From the NCBI GenBank assembly GCA_019115785.1, contig DXCX01000048.1, positions 1 through 34,623 of the forward strand: a stretch of 34,623 bases of DNA. The letters run 5' to 3'. Made by a program: the position numbers and the translations under genes. How positions within the stretch are numbered: the first letter of the stretch is position 1; every line of letters begins with the position of its first letter. Origin of the DNA: Candidatus Intestinimonas merdavium (lineage in GTDB: Bacteria > Bacillota > Clostridia > Oscillospirales > Oscillospiraceae). A model generated the notes under the pieces. It was not told the DNA's origin, did no database searches, and saw only the letters and a program-made list of their open reading frames with translations. Of this stretch, positions 28,284 through 34,623 are shown piece by piece.

Positions 28284-28372
28284 GGGACGGCAGACCCCGC
28301 AAACAGGAGTGCGGGACCCAAATGGTGGGCGGGATGTTGTGTGCCGTCCCCGCGGATGGCTCGGAGCGGGGG
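28284..28372 (-). ncRNA. Possible structured RNA (three-way junction) in the leader of the U32 gene
   Basis: A perfect 9-bp stem (28284-28292 with 28342-28350, GGGACGGCA) encloses two hairpins: CCCGCA/TGCGGG (28296-28301 with 28310-28315) and CCCA/TGGG (28317-28320 with 28326-28329). A competing stem CCCCGC/GCGGGG (28348-28353 with 28366-28371) overlaps the outer stem by three bases. No known riboswitch consensus was recognised; chance folding in GC-rich DNA remains possible. Confidence 0.35.
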
Positions 28373-28406
28373 CCGCCAGATGAGGGGGAGATGGTCCCCT
28401 GCCCTA

Positions 28407-28721
28407 TCATTTTTTGTTTTGAAGCTTAAAAATCTCCCGTTTGGCCTCGGAAAGCTCCATCTTCAGCTTGGTGGCCTCCTCCAGGTATTCCTTGAGCTGC
28501 CGGCGCAGGTTCTCGGAGGCCTCTACCTCCTTAAAATACTCGTCGGCGATATTCAGAGCGCCCAGCATGGCGCCGTCCATCAGAGAAACCTTGGATGTCT
28601 CCAGGACCTCCTGAATCTTGGCGTCCACATGGGAAGCCACCTTTTCCATATAGGCCGCGTCCTCGGCGGCCACCAGAGTATAGCTCTGACCGGCGATATT
28701 GACTGTAATCTTGTTTCTCAC
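28407..28721 (-). CDS. zapA: Cell division protein ZapA
   Basis: The 104-residue protein has the ZapA N-terminal domain (ITVNIAGQSYTLVAAEDAAYMEKVASHVDAKIQEV), an NIADEYFKE middle, and a C-terminal coiled coil rich in Lys and Glu. ZapA bundles FtsZ protofilaments at the division ring. It starts at GTG (28721) with GGGAGGG 7 bases before it. It is the first gene of the minus-strand operon that continues to the M16 peptidase, linking division and elongation genes. Confidence 0.93.
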   Translation of the reverse strand: MRNKITVNIAGQSYTLVAAEDAAYMEKVASHVDAKIQEVLETSKVSLMDGAMLGALNIADEYFKEVEASENLRRQLKEYLEEATKLKMELSEAKREIFKLQNKK

Positions 28722-28799
28722 GACGGGCCCTCCCTATCTCTTGTGTGGTTTGCTCCGGCGGGGAGCTTGTCCTGGGCCGGAGAAAAATGCTCAGCAAAT

Positions 28800-28829
28800 A
28801 TTATACCATAACTTCCCCTATCCGGACAA
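28800..28829 (-). promoter_or_regulatory. Extended -10 sigma-A promoter for the zapA to M16 operon
   Basis: On the minus strand TATAAT (28805-28800) is preceded directly by TGG, an extended -10, and by TTGTCC (28829-28824) at an 18-base spacing. The predicted start is about 70 bases before zapA. No other comparable promoter was seen in the 28721-17813 run. Confidence 0.75.
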
Positions 28830-28950
28830 GGGGCGGGGCGCTTTTCCGGGCGCGGCGCGGGGTGTGGGAATGGCAGAAATTTGTCTTTCCTTCTGAAGCG
28901 TTTTGAGATACAATAATCCTTACGAAAAAAAGCGGAAGGAGGGGATAGAT

Positions 28951-29934
28951 ATGGCTGCGGGGGTGCTGCTTCCCGGAGGCGTGCTCTCCATGACCTCGTC
29001 GGCGGCGGAGCGTCTTATCCGCTCCGGCAGCGGAGACGCCGCGCTGCTGTATCTCCAGCTCCTCCGCCAGGGGGGGCAGTTCGACGCCGAGCGGGTGCGG
29101 AAGGCCCTGGGCTGGTCGGTGGACCGGATCTCCGGCGTCTACACCCAGCTGGCCGATCTGGGTCTGGCCCGAAAGGACGCCGACCTCTCCCCCGCCCCGG
29201 CGCCGCCGGAGCCGGACAGCCCGCCGGACTACACGGCCGCTGACATCGCCCGGGAAATGGAGGGCCCCGGCGCCTTCCCCCACCTGGTCCGGGAGCTGGA
29301 GCGGCGGCTGGGGAAGGTCCTCTCTACCGCTGACCTAAAGATGCTCTACACCATGTTTGACTACCTGGCCCTGCCGGCGGAGGTCATTTTACTGTTGACC
29401 ACCTGGTGTATCGAGGAGACGGAGCGGAAGTACGGCCCCGGCAGGAAGCCCCGGATGTCCCAGCTTAAGAAAGAGGCCTTTGTGTGGCGGCGGCTGGGGG
29501 TGGACACCCCCGAGGCCGCCGACGCCCATGTCCGGGCCCTCTCCGCCCTGCGGGGCCGGGAGGCCAAGCTGTTACCTCTGCTGGGCATCTCCGGCCGTGT
29601 GCCGGTGGAGGGGGAGCGCAAGTACATCAACGCCTGGATTGAGATGGGATTTGACGACGAGAGTATTGCCCTGGCCTATGAGAAGACCATCCTCAAAAAG
29701 GGAGCCCTCAACTGGGCGTACATGAACTCCATTCTGAGAAGCTGGCATCAGAAGGGGCTCCACACCCGAGAGCAGGTGGAGGCGGGGGACTCGGCCTGGC
29801 CCAAGGATCGGCCGGTCAGGACCCCACTGGCCCAGGGCCCTGGTGCGCAGCCCACCGGCAAGGCGGTGGAGCGGCTCAAGGAGGACATGGACTGGATGGA
29901 CCGTTTCCTGGAGCAGACCGAAGGAAAGGAGTAA
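28951..29934 (+). CDS. DnaD-domain replication protein
   Basis: The 327-residue protein has an N-terminal winged-helix region (about residues 20-80: LLYLQLLRQGGQFDAERVRKALGW), a Pro-rich linker, then DnaD-like C-terminal domains with the YINAWIEMGFDDESIALAYEKT and WAYMNSILRSWHQKG motifs. DnaD proteins help load the replicative helicase at origins and restart forks. GGAAGGAGGGG lies before the ATG at 28951. It is followed within 3 bases by a DnaI/DnaC-like ATPase gene, its functional partner. Confidence 0.93.
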   Translation: MAAGVLLPGGVLSMTSSAAERLIRSGSGDAALLYLQLLRQGGQFDAERVRKALGWSVDRISGVYTQLADLGLARKDADLSPAPAPPEPDSPPDYTAADIAREMEGPGAFPHLVRELERRLGKVLSTADLKMLYTMFDYLALPAEVILLLTTWCIEETERKYGPGRKPRMSQLKKEAFVWRRLGVDTPEAADAHVRALSALRGREAKLLPLLGISGRVPVEGERKYINAWIEMGFDDESIALAYEKTILKKGALNWAYMNSILRSWHQKGLHTREQVEAGDSAWPKDRPVRTPLAQGPGAQPTGKAVERLKEDMDWMDRFLEQTEGKE

Positions 29935-29937
29935 GCC

Positions 29938-30942
29938 ATGTCATACAGCCCCAACGTACTGCGCCGGGCCCAGCTCCGTCTCTCTACCCAGCGGGAAGAG
30001 CGGCAGGTCCGGCAGGAGGCCCTGCGACGGCAGGTGTACGACCAGCTGCCCCGGGTAGCCGAGATCGACCGGCTCCTGCGCCGGACCATGGCACAGGTCA
30101 TCGCCGCTGCCCTGCGGGAGGGCGGAGATCCCGCCGCCGAGGTGGCGCACATCCGGCAGAAGAACCAGGCCCTTCAGCGAGAGCGTACCGAGCTGCTGAC
30201 CGGTCACGGCTTTCCCGCCGACGCCCTGGACGACAAGCCCCTGTGCGCCCGGTGCGGAGATTCCGGCTGGGTGGGCTCGGATATGTGCGACTGTCTGAAG
30301 ATCCTCTGCGCCCAGGAACAGATCCAGGAGCTCTCTCAGCTCCTGGACCTGGGCGAGCAGTCCTTTGACCGCTTTGACCTGAGCTACTACTCCTCGGAGG
30401 TGTGGCCGGCCTGGGGGCGGTCTCCACGGGAGAATATGGAGAAGGTATTGAAGATCTGTCGGGATTATGCCCAGAATTTCGGCCGTTACTACTTTGACAA
30501 CCTGTTCCTCAGCGGCAGTACCGGCTTGGGTAAGACCTTCCTCTCCGCCTGCATTGCCCGGACCGTGTCAGAAAACGGGTTTTCGGTGGTATACGACACA
30601 GCGGGAGAGGTTTTTGCCCGGTTCGAGACCCAGAAGTTTTCCCGGGATGAGGAGGACGCCAGGGAGGCCAGAGATGATACTCGGCGGTATTTGAAGTGTG
30701 ACCTGCTGATCTTGGACGACCTGGGCAGCGAGATGACCACCCCCTTTGTCCAGTCCGCCCTGTACCAGCTGGTGAACAGCCGGCTCACGGCAGAAAAACG
30801 GACAGTGATCAGCTCCAACCTGACCATGGATGATGTGCGGGGGCGGTACAGCCCTCAGATCGCCTCCCGGCTGGAGGGGGAGTACCGGGTGCTCCCCTTT
30901 TTCGGAGAGGATATCCGCCTTCAGCGCAGAAGCCGCATGTGA
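29938..30942 (+). CDS. DnaI/DnaC-type helicase-loader ATPase
   Basis: The 334-residue AAA+ protein has a zinc-binding set CARCGDSGWVGSDMCDC (Cys103, 106, 117, 119), Walker A GSTGLGKT (193-200), Walker B LLILDDLG (256-263), and the sensor region VISSNL plus a C-terminal Arg-rich end. It would load the DnaB-type helicase together with the DnaD-like protein before it. The ATG comes 3 bases after the previous stop, with AAAGGAG inside the previous gene, so translation is coupled. Confidence 0.93.
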   Translation: MSYSPNVLRRAQLRLSTQREERQVRQEALRRQVYDQLPRVAEIDRLLRRTMAQVIAAALREGGDPAAEVAHIRQKNQALQRERTELLTGHGFPADALDDKPLCARCGDSGWVGSDMCDCLKILCAQEQIQELSQLLDLGEQSFDRFDLSYYSSEVWPAWGRSPRENMEKVLKICRDYAQNFGRYYFDNLFLSGSTGLGKTFLSACIARTVSENGFSVVYDTAGEVFARFETQKFSRDEEDAREARDDTRRYLKCDLLILDDLGSEMTTPFVQSALYQLVNSRLTAEKRTVISSNLTMDDVRGRYSPQIASRLEGEYRVLPFFGEDIRLQRRSRM

Positions 30943-30988
30943 GGGAAAGCGCGCCGCTGACATTGCTCCGGCTTTTGTGAGGAGCGAT

Positions 30989-31033
30989 AAAAATCGGGAG
31001 ACTCGTGGTTCACACGAGTCTCCCGATTTTTTG
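30989..31033. terminator. Strong bidirectional terminator between dnaC-like and M23 genes
   Basis: A perfect 19-bp stem (30989-31007 with 31013-31031) with a 5-base loop GTTCA, A-run on the left and T-run on the right. It separates the convergent DnaC-like gene (plus) and M23 peptidase gene (minus). Confidence 0.93.
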
Positions 31034-31060
31034 TGTTTTTGTCAGATGCCTGCGGCACGG

Positions 31061-32590
31061 TCAGTTGAGGTAGGCAGAGGGGTTCACAGAAGTGCCGTTG
31101 ATGCGGATTTCAAAATGGCAGTGGCTGCCGGTGGAGCGGCCGGTAGAACCCGCCTTGGCGATGACCTGGCCCTGGTAGACCTTGTCGCCGGCGGAGACCA
31201 GCAGGCTGGAGTTGTGGCCGTAATAGGTCTGCTCTCCGTTGCCATGGTCGATAATGACCAGATAGCCGTAGCTGCCCTTGTAGCCGGCAAAGGTGACGGT
31301 GCCGCCGTCAGAGGCCTTCACGCTGGTGCCGTAGGGAACGGCGATGTCCAACCCGGAGTGGTAGCTGTAGGAGCCGAAGATATACCGATAGCCAAACCGG
31401 GAGGTGATGGAGCCGTACACCGGCCAGATATAGTTGCCGGTGGGATACCAGGTGGGACGCTCCTTGGTGCCCACAGCGATGACCTTCTCGGTGGCCTCAC
31501 GGACCGTGGTGGACGAGGTGACGTTGCGCTCCCGCTCCACACCGTTGACATAGGTCACATCGGCGGTGATGAGGGCCTCACCGGGGACGCCGGCATCCAG
31601 GACCTTGGACTCGCCCTGGTACATGCTGTCATCCTCCACCTCGCGGACGGGGCACTCAATGGCCTCAGTGTAGGTGAGGGAATCCACCGTTTCCACACCC
31701 AGGAAGGGGATCTCTTCCTTGATATTGAGGATCTGGCCGATATAGAGCCGGTCTACGTCCACGTCGGGGTTCAGGGCCTCCATCTCAGCCATGGTCATGT
31801 CGTTGTCAAAGGCCAGGGCCATGAAGGTATCGCCCTTCTGGACCTCATAGGTGGTCTGGCCGTTGGTGTTGGCGGTGAGAGCGGACATCATGTTGGTCAC
31901 GTCCTGCTCCACGTCGGAGGGGACATACTCCCGGGTGATGTGGACATTTTTGGTGTAGTCCACCGAGATGGTGTTCTCATTGACGTAGGGAGCCGCCAGA
32001 TCCTCCAGCAGCTGATCCAGCGCGGCCCGGTCGGAGGCGGCGCCCACAAACTGGCCGTCCACAGTGAGGACATAGCTCTTCATGACCTCGCCAATCTGAT
32101 CAAAGAGATAGGTCTCCAGCTCGGCGGAGGGGGTGAGTTCATCCTGATCCACCAGGGCCGCGGAATAGGTCACGGTGTGATCCAGAGCGTAGTCATGGCC
32201 CAGAATGGCGGCGGCACGTGCCTCCACGCGGGCCTCAGCCTGCTCAAAAACGGCCTGGTCCCGGACCACGCCCACGTCCACACCATCCACGGTGACCACA
32301 TAGGCCGGGGTGTACATGGTACCTACCACAGCTGCCAGGCCGACCACGGCGCTGATGGCCAGAAAGGGCAGCGGCGCCAGCTTGGGCTTGCCGGCGATGG
32401 CCGACCAGGCCCGGTGGTAGACCCGGGTCCCCTGCCGGCGAAGCACCTTGCTTTGGGCGCCGGCAATGTCCATAAAATTGGAAAACTGCTCCTTCAGGCG
32501 CTCGGCCCTCTCTCCCCCGATCGGGGCGGAGCCTTTGCGCTGCCGACGGCGCGGTAGTTCTCGCTGGGGTGAATGCAGGATTTCATCCAT
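31061..32590 (-). CDS. Membrane-anchored LysM-G5-M23 peptidoglycan endopeptidase
   Basis: The 509-residue protein has a basic cytoplasmic head (1-70), one membrane segment (about 72-92), an extracellular part with two repeat-like VTVDGxxVG segments, a LysM domain (about 246-290, TTYEVQKGDTFMAL to IGQILNI), a G5 domain (about 308-376) and a C-terminal M23 LytM domain (about 395-509) with His411 and Asp415 in HSGLD and the HCH pair His490/His492. The metal ligands are complete, so it should be active. It probably trims cross-links during growth. GGGAGG precedes the ATG by 10 bases. Its upstream region carries a tandem TTTTGTAA repeat. Confidence 0.94.
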   Translation of the reverse strand: MDEILHSPQRELPRRRQRKGSAPIGGERAERLKEQFSNFMDIAGAQSKVLRRQGTRVYHRAWSAIAGKPKLAPLPFLAISAVVGLAAVVGTMYTPAYVVTVDGVDVGVVRDQAVFEQAEARVEARAAAILGHDYALDHTVTYSAALVDQDELTPSAELETYLFDQIGEVMKSYVLTVDGQFVGAASDRAALDQLLEDLAAPYVNENTISVDYTKNVHITREYVPSDVEQDVTNMMSALTANTNGQTTYEVQKGDTFMALAFDNDMTMAEMEALNPDVDVDRLYIGQILNIKEEIPFLGVETVDSLTYTEAIECPVREVEDDSMYQGESKVLDAGVPGEALITADVTYVNGVERERNVTSSTTVREATEKVIAVGTKERPTWYPTGNYIWPVYGSITSRFGYRYIFGSYSYHSGLDIAVPYGTSVKASDGGTVTFAGYKGSYGYLVIIDHGNGEQTYYGHNSSLLVSAGDKVYQGQVIAKAGSTGRSTGSHCHFEIRINGTSVNPSAYLN

Positions 32591-32791
32591 GCAGGTGATG
32601 CCTCCCTTGCACGATTATCAGAAATTCCGACCAGAATGGTCAGATGAAAGTGACAGAGCGATAATAAATGATTACAAAAGGTTACAAAAGAATCATACAC
32701 GCTTTCCCCCCTGCCGTCAAGCCTTTTTTGGTCGGAGAAAGTCGAACAATACAGCACTTTTTGAAAAGAAAAAAGTGAAGATATAAGAGGT
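32591..32791. promoter_or_regulatory. Upstream region of the M23 peptidase gene
   Basis: About 200 non-coding bases, AT-rich. It contains the tandem repeat and candidate promoter at 32661-32690. Nothing else could be assigned. Confidence 0.5.
32661..32690 (-). promoter_or_regulatory. Tandem 10-bp repeat overlapping a candidate M23 gene promoter
   Basis: On the minus strand CTTTTGTAAC and CTTTTGTAAT follow each other (32690-32681 and 32680-32671), and TATTAT (32666-32661) lies just after. The repeat overlaps where the -35 would be. TGTAA half-sites spaced 10 bases recall the WalR box, whose half-sites are spaced 11, so the identity is uncertain. Confidence 0.4.
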
Positions 32792-32920
32792 TTACTGAGT
32801 TATTTTATATCTTTTTACCCAAATTACTCTTTGAAAGCGGGGCTTGTCCTCCAGGGTGAGAAGGAAAATTTCGTGATTTTGCCGTAACAATTCTGTAATA
32901 TAGGAGCAAATCTCTTCCAT
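32792..32920 (-). CDS. Possible 42-residue small protein (unrecognised)
   Basis: The frame begins MEEICSYITELLRQNHE and ends with a basic KRYKITQ. It is AT-richer than its neighbours and lies downstream of the SLH gene's terminator. GGCGGAG lies only 2 bases from the ATG, too close for a good ribosome site, and an upstream start would enter the terminator hairpin. There is no recognised family. It could be chance. Confidence 0.25.
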   Translation of the reverse strand: MEEICSYITELLRQNHEIFLLTLEDKPRFQRVIWVKRYKITQ

Positions 32921-32949
32921 ATCTCCGCCCAAAATGTCACCACAAAAGG

Positions 32950-32990
32950 ACACTCCCTGCCCGCCGGCAATCACCGGAGGGCGGGAGTGT
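32950..32990 (-). terminator. Terminator after the SLH protein gene
   Basis: On the minus strand an imperfect stem of about 16 bp (ACACTCCC with GGGAGTGT, then GCCC and CCGG blocks with one bulge and one mismatch; loop CAATCA on the plus strand) is followed by TTTTGTG. It lies 18 bases after the SLH stop. Confidence 0.75.
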
Positions 32991-33007
32991 GGTGCAAAAA
33001 GTCGGGG

Positions 33008-33628
33008 TCAGCCCACGGCGGGGATCATAAGGCGCTGGAGGATCACCGCCAGCTGGGCCCTGGTGGCGGGCCCGGCAGGCTCCAGATTGCCCTCGTCGGT
33101 ACCGGTAATGAGTCCGGCGCCCACGGCATGGGCCATGCCCTCCCTTGCCCAGGACTGGACACTATCCACATCATTGTATAGATCCAACACGCCGCTGGCC
33201 AGTTCCTGCCCGGCATACTGGCTATAGCGGTAGAGGAAGACAGACAGCTGCTCCCGGGTGACGATGCTGCCGCCTCCGAAGTTGCCGTCTCCCAGACCGG
33301 AGGCAATGCCCATCTCCTGAGCCCAGGCCACGGCGTCGGCATAGTAGTACCAGTCCTCCACGTCGGGGAAGGTGCTGGAAGCGGCGGGGGCGGGGCTGCC
33401 GGAGAGCCGCCAGAGTACGGCCATCACCATGCCCCGGGTCACCTGCTCCTCCGGGGAAAAGGTGGTGGAGGAGGTGCCGTTCATAATGCCGGCGTCGGAG
33501 ACCTCGCCCACCGCCTGGGCATACCAGGCGTTGGAGGCCACGTCAGAAAAGGCGGCGGCGGATGCGGGCAGGGCGGTGCCAACCGCCAGTCCCAGAGCCA
33601 GAAGCCACGCGCAGACCGTTCGTTTCAT
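33008..33628 (-). CDS. Secreted protein made of three SLH domains
   Basis: The 206-residue protein has a signal peptide (MKRTVCAWLLALGLAVGTALPASAAA, cleavage after ASA) and three SLH repeats, each starting FSDV, FPDV or a like segment and ending with a VTRG, VTRE or ATRA motif. SLH domains bind pyruvylated or similar secondary cell-wall polymers. No other domain is present. A GTG at 33640 is in frame, but it forms part of the AGGTGA ribosome site placed 9 bases before the ATG at 33628, so the ATG is used. The gene stands alone. Confidence 0.9.
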   Translation of the reverse strand: MKRTVCAWLLALGLAVGTALPASAAAFSDVASNAWYAQAVGEVSDAGIMNGTSSTTFSPEEQVTRGMVMAVLWRLSGSPAPAASSTFPDVEDWYYYADAVAWAQEMGIASGLGDGNFGGGSIVTREQLSVFLYRYSQYAGQELASGVLDLYNDVDSVQSWAREGMAHAVGAGLITGTDEGNLEPAGPATRAQLAVILQRLMIPAVG

Positions 33629-33735
33629 GTTTGGAGTCACCTGCTTTTCTCTGCCAGCCGGGGAAACCGACGGGCATGGTATTTCAGCAGGCTACATTCT
33701 ATCCTACTTTTGTTTCTAATCTGTGAACAACCGAG

Positions 33736-33780
33736 AAAAACTTCAACTGGGCCCCGGTTACATGGCCAGAGCCCAGTTGA
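33736..33780 (-). terminator. Terminator overlapping the bofA stop codon
   Basis: On the minus strand TCAACTGGGC (33780-33771) pairs with GCCCAGTTGA (33752-33743); an 18-base loop holds the stop codon, and AGTTTTT follows. The left arm is still coding sequence of bofA. The pairing is perfect over 10 bp. Confidence 0.75.
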
Positions 33781-34027
33781 GCAGGAGGAGCAGGCCAAAG
33801 CCCGGGGCGCCCAGGAGGGCCAGAACCAGAGCGTTGGCCAGGTTGACCCCAAGGGAACAGCCCAACAGGCCCCCCAAAGGACTGAAGGCGGCCAGAGCGC
33901 CCAGAGAGACCACAGTGCGCAGGCACAGTCCTCCCAGGCAGCGAATGGGTTCCCGGAGGAGGAGCAGGGCGCCCACCGCCGTCAGGCCCACCAGAAGCCA
34001 GGGCAGGGTGTCACCCAGCATGACCAT
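33758..34027 (-). CDS. bofA: BofA-family sigma-K processing inhibitor
   Basis: The 89-residue hydrophobic protein has two or three membrane segments and ends with VNLANALVLALLGAPGFGLLLLLNWAL, matching the BofA pattern of Asn, LG-PG and a long hydrophobic end. In Bacillus BofA holds SpoIVFB protease inactive in the forespore outer membrane so pro-sigma-K is cut only after a forespore signal. It follows yaaL by two bases, as in Bacillus subtilis. It is direct evidence that the organism is or recently was a spore former. Confidence 0.88.
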   Translation of the reverse strand: MVMLGDTLPWLLVGLTAVGALLLLREPIRCLGGLCLRTVVSLGALAAFSPLGGLLGCSLGVNLANALVLALLGAPGFGLLLLLNWALAM

Positions 34028-34029
34028 GC

Positions 34030-34281
34030 TCAGTTCACCTGCCCTTCCAGGCCCTTGACCCGGCGCAGCAGGTAGGCGTACCGGGCCTGTAGGGCGTTGA
34101 TCTCAAAGACATAGGATTCAATAAGATCAGGATCGTCGGTACCATTGAAACCGGCGTAGGCCTGATTGATGAGGACGCGGGTCCGGTCCAGTCCCTCCTT
34201 CAGGGCCTGGAGCTCCCCTTCACGCACGCTCTCCCCCCGATGGCGGAAGAAAAAAATTTTTTTGTGGGCGGCCTCCACCAT
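34030..34281 (-). CDS. yaaL: YaaL-family protein (DUF2508)
   Basis: The 83-residue protein is charged, with predicted helices: an N-terminal KKIFFF stretch, ELQALKEGLDRTRVLINQAYAGFN, DPDLIESYVFEINALQARYAYLLRRVK. This matches the DUF2508/YaaL family, which has unknown function and lies before bofA in many spore formers. The open frame runs 23 codons further, but the ATG at 34281 sits 7 bases after a perfect AAAGGAGG. A sigma-E-like promoter lies 39 bases upstream of the ATG. Confidence 0.85.
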   Translation of the reverse strand: MVEAAHKKIFFFRHRGESVREGELQALKEGLDRTRVLINQAYAGFNGTDDPDLIESYVFEINALQARYAYLLRRVKGLEGQVN

Positions 34282-34319
34282 GGCAGCGCCTCCTTTCTGG
34301 CAATTCCTGTTCTCAATGG

Positions 34320-34348
34320 ACTCTATGCTCAGTTTGGACAAATATGAC
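34320..34348 (-). promoter_or_regulatory. Candidate sigma-E (mother-cell) promoter for yaaL-bofA
   Basis: On the minus strand GTCATATT (34348-34341) and CATAGAGT (34327-34320) are separated by 13 bases. Sigma-E promoters in Bacillus have KMATATT and CATACANT boxes about 14 apart. The -35 is perfect, the -10 has one mismatch, and the spacer is one base short. The site lies about 40 bases before yaaL. Confidence 0.6.
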
Positions 34349-34510
34349 AAGTCCTATACCAGAAAATGGGTGCATCTTCATGGGAGGATGGGACATACTA
34401 GACTTGGACAGGCCGAAAGGCTGTCCGCTGGACAAGACCTCTCCTTTTAAGCCGGTGCCGGGTGACGTCACCCTCAGGCGAAAGGCGAAAGGAATGAATA
34501 CGCCGCCTGA
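34349..34510. other. Intergenic stretch between yaaL promoter and repeat array
   Basis: No gene is recognised. It holds a hairpin with a GAAA loop (GGACAGGCC/GGCTGTCC, 34406-34426, one bulged G), a perfect 14-bp palindrome GGGTGACGTCACCC (34460-34473) and tandem GGCGAAA (about 34477-34491). A small plus-strand frame (34344-34589) crosses all of these and looks accidental. Confidence 0.5.
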
Positions 34511-34598
34511 AACGGTGCCTTTAGACCGCACGAATGGTGCACCCAGACCGCTGAAATGGTGCATGGTCACCGCAGCCATGGTGCATTGACAGGATGGC
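34511..34598. repeat. Four tandem repeats with exact 22-bp period, probable mobile-element end
   Basis: Units start at 34511, 34533, 34555 and 34577 with AACGGTGCCT, AATGGTGCAC, AATGGTGCAT and CATGGTGCAT; in the first two units AGACCGC follows, in the third TCACCGC, and the fourth is degenerate. A further AATGGATTCA lies at 34605-34614. Multiple subterminal repeats of about this size mark the ends of IS21-type elements, which is the favoured reading; the rest lies outside the window. Confidence 0.55.
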
Positions 34599-34623
34599 CA
34601 CTAAAATGGATTCAGCATCATCA

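Noticed and set aside
28284-28372. Known riboswitch or T-box
   Set aside because: No conserved core of any class could be recognised; only the stems are reported.
32671-32690. Canonical WalR box
   Set aside because: Half-sites are spaced 10 bases, not 11; kept only as a resemblance.
34372-34400. Plus-strand sporulation-type promoter (GCATCTT and CATACTA)
   Set aside because: The -35 match is weak and no supported gene follows on that strand.
34344-34589. 81-residue plus-strand frame at the right edge
   Set aside because: It crosses a hairpin, a palindrome and the 22-bp repeats, has no ribosome site and no known family.
34511-34598. 22-bp repeats as a CRISPR array
   Set aside because: Period equals unit length with decaying repeats and no unique spacers, and no cas gene is near.

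Overview
The window is a GC-rich, spore-forming Firmicutes chromosome segment. The best fit is a Clostridia gut butyrate producer of the Oscillospiraceae type (Flavonifractor, Intestinimonas or Pseudoflavonifractor-like). This rests on the gene families (BofA and YaaL, DnaD/DnaI primosome proteins, HemZ, a ZapA-U32 pair, an SLH protein) and on an acyl-CoA fermentation operon in a high-GC background. The genus assignment is inference. No rRNA, tRNA, CRISPR array or prophage was recognised.

Layout. (1) 1-6958, minus strand: miaB, mutS, a CPBP membrane protease, mutL and the start of miaA. This is a tRNA-A37 modification and mismatch-repair operon. (2) 7204-12770, plus strand, behind a near-consensus sigma-A promoter: an alanine-racemase-fold protein that has lost its catalytic Lys and Tyr, then dtd, an MBL hydrolase, hemZ, a uridine-kinase-like nucleoside kinase and an Mrp/NBP35 ATPase, closed by a strong hairpin terminator. 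(3) 12830-17734: a LysR regulator (minus) divergent from a CoA-transferase, a GntP-type permease and a MaoC/PhaJ-type (R)-enoyl-CoA hydratase (plus). Together these read as uptake, CoA activation and dehydration of a short (R)-3-hydroxy acid, most simply (R)-3-hydroxybutyrate, into crotonyl-CoA and on to butyrate. (4) 17813-28829, minus strand: zapA, a U32-family protein, dut, maf, mreC, mreD, the PBP2 gene, a MurE-like ligase fused in frame to a complete acetylglutamate kinase, and an M16 peptidase. This is a cell-shape and cell-wall operon. (5) 28951-31031, plus strand: DnaD-like and DnaI/DnaC-like replication proteins. (6) 31061-34348, minus strand: a membrane-anchored LysM-G5-M23 peptidase, a small secreted SLH protein, and yaaL-bofA behind a sigma-E-like promoter. 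(7) 34511-34598: four tandem repeats with an exact 22-bp period at the right edge, probably the end of a mobile element that continues outside the window.

The most unusual items are the MurE-ArgB fusion, whose amino-acid-selectivity loop does not match canonical MurE; the alanine-racemase pseudoenzyme beside dtd; the proposed 3-hydroxybutyrate-to-butyrate operon with its nested inverted repeats; a possible three-way-junction RNA between zapA and the U32 gene; and the 22-bp repeat array. Functions are assigned from motifs read by eye; no database search was run.
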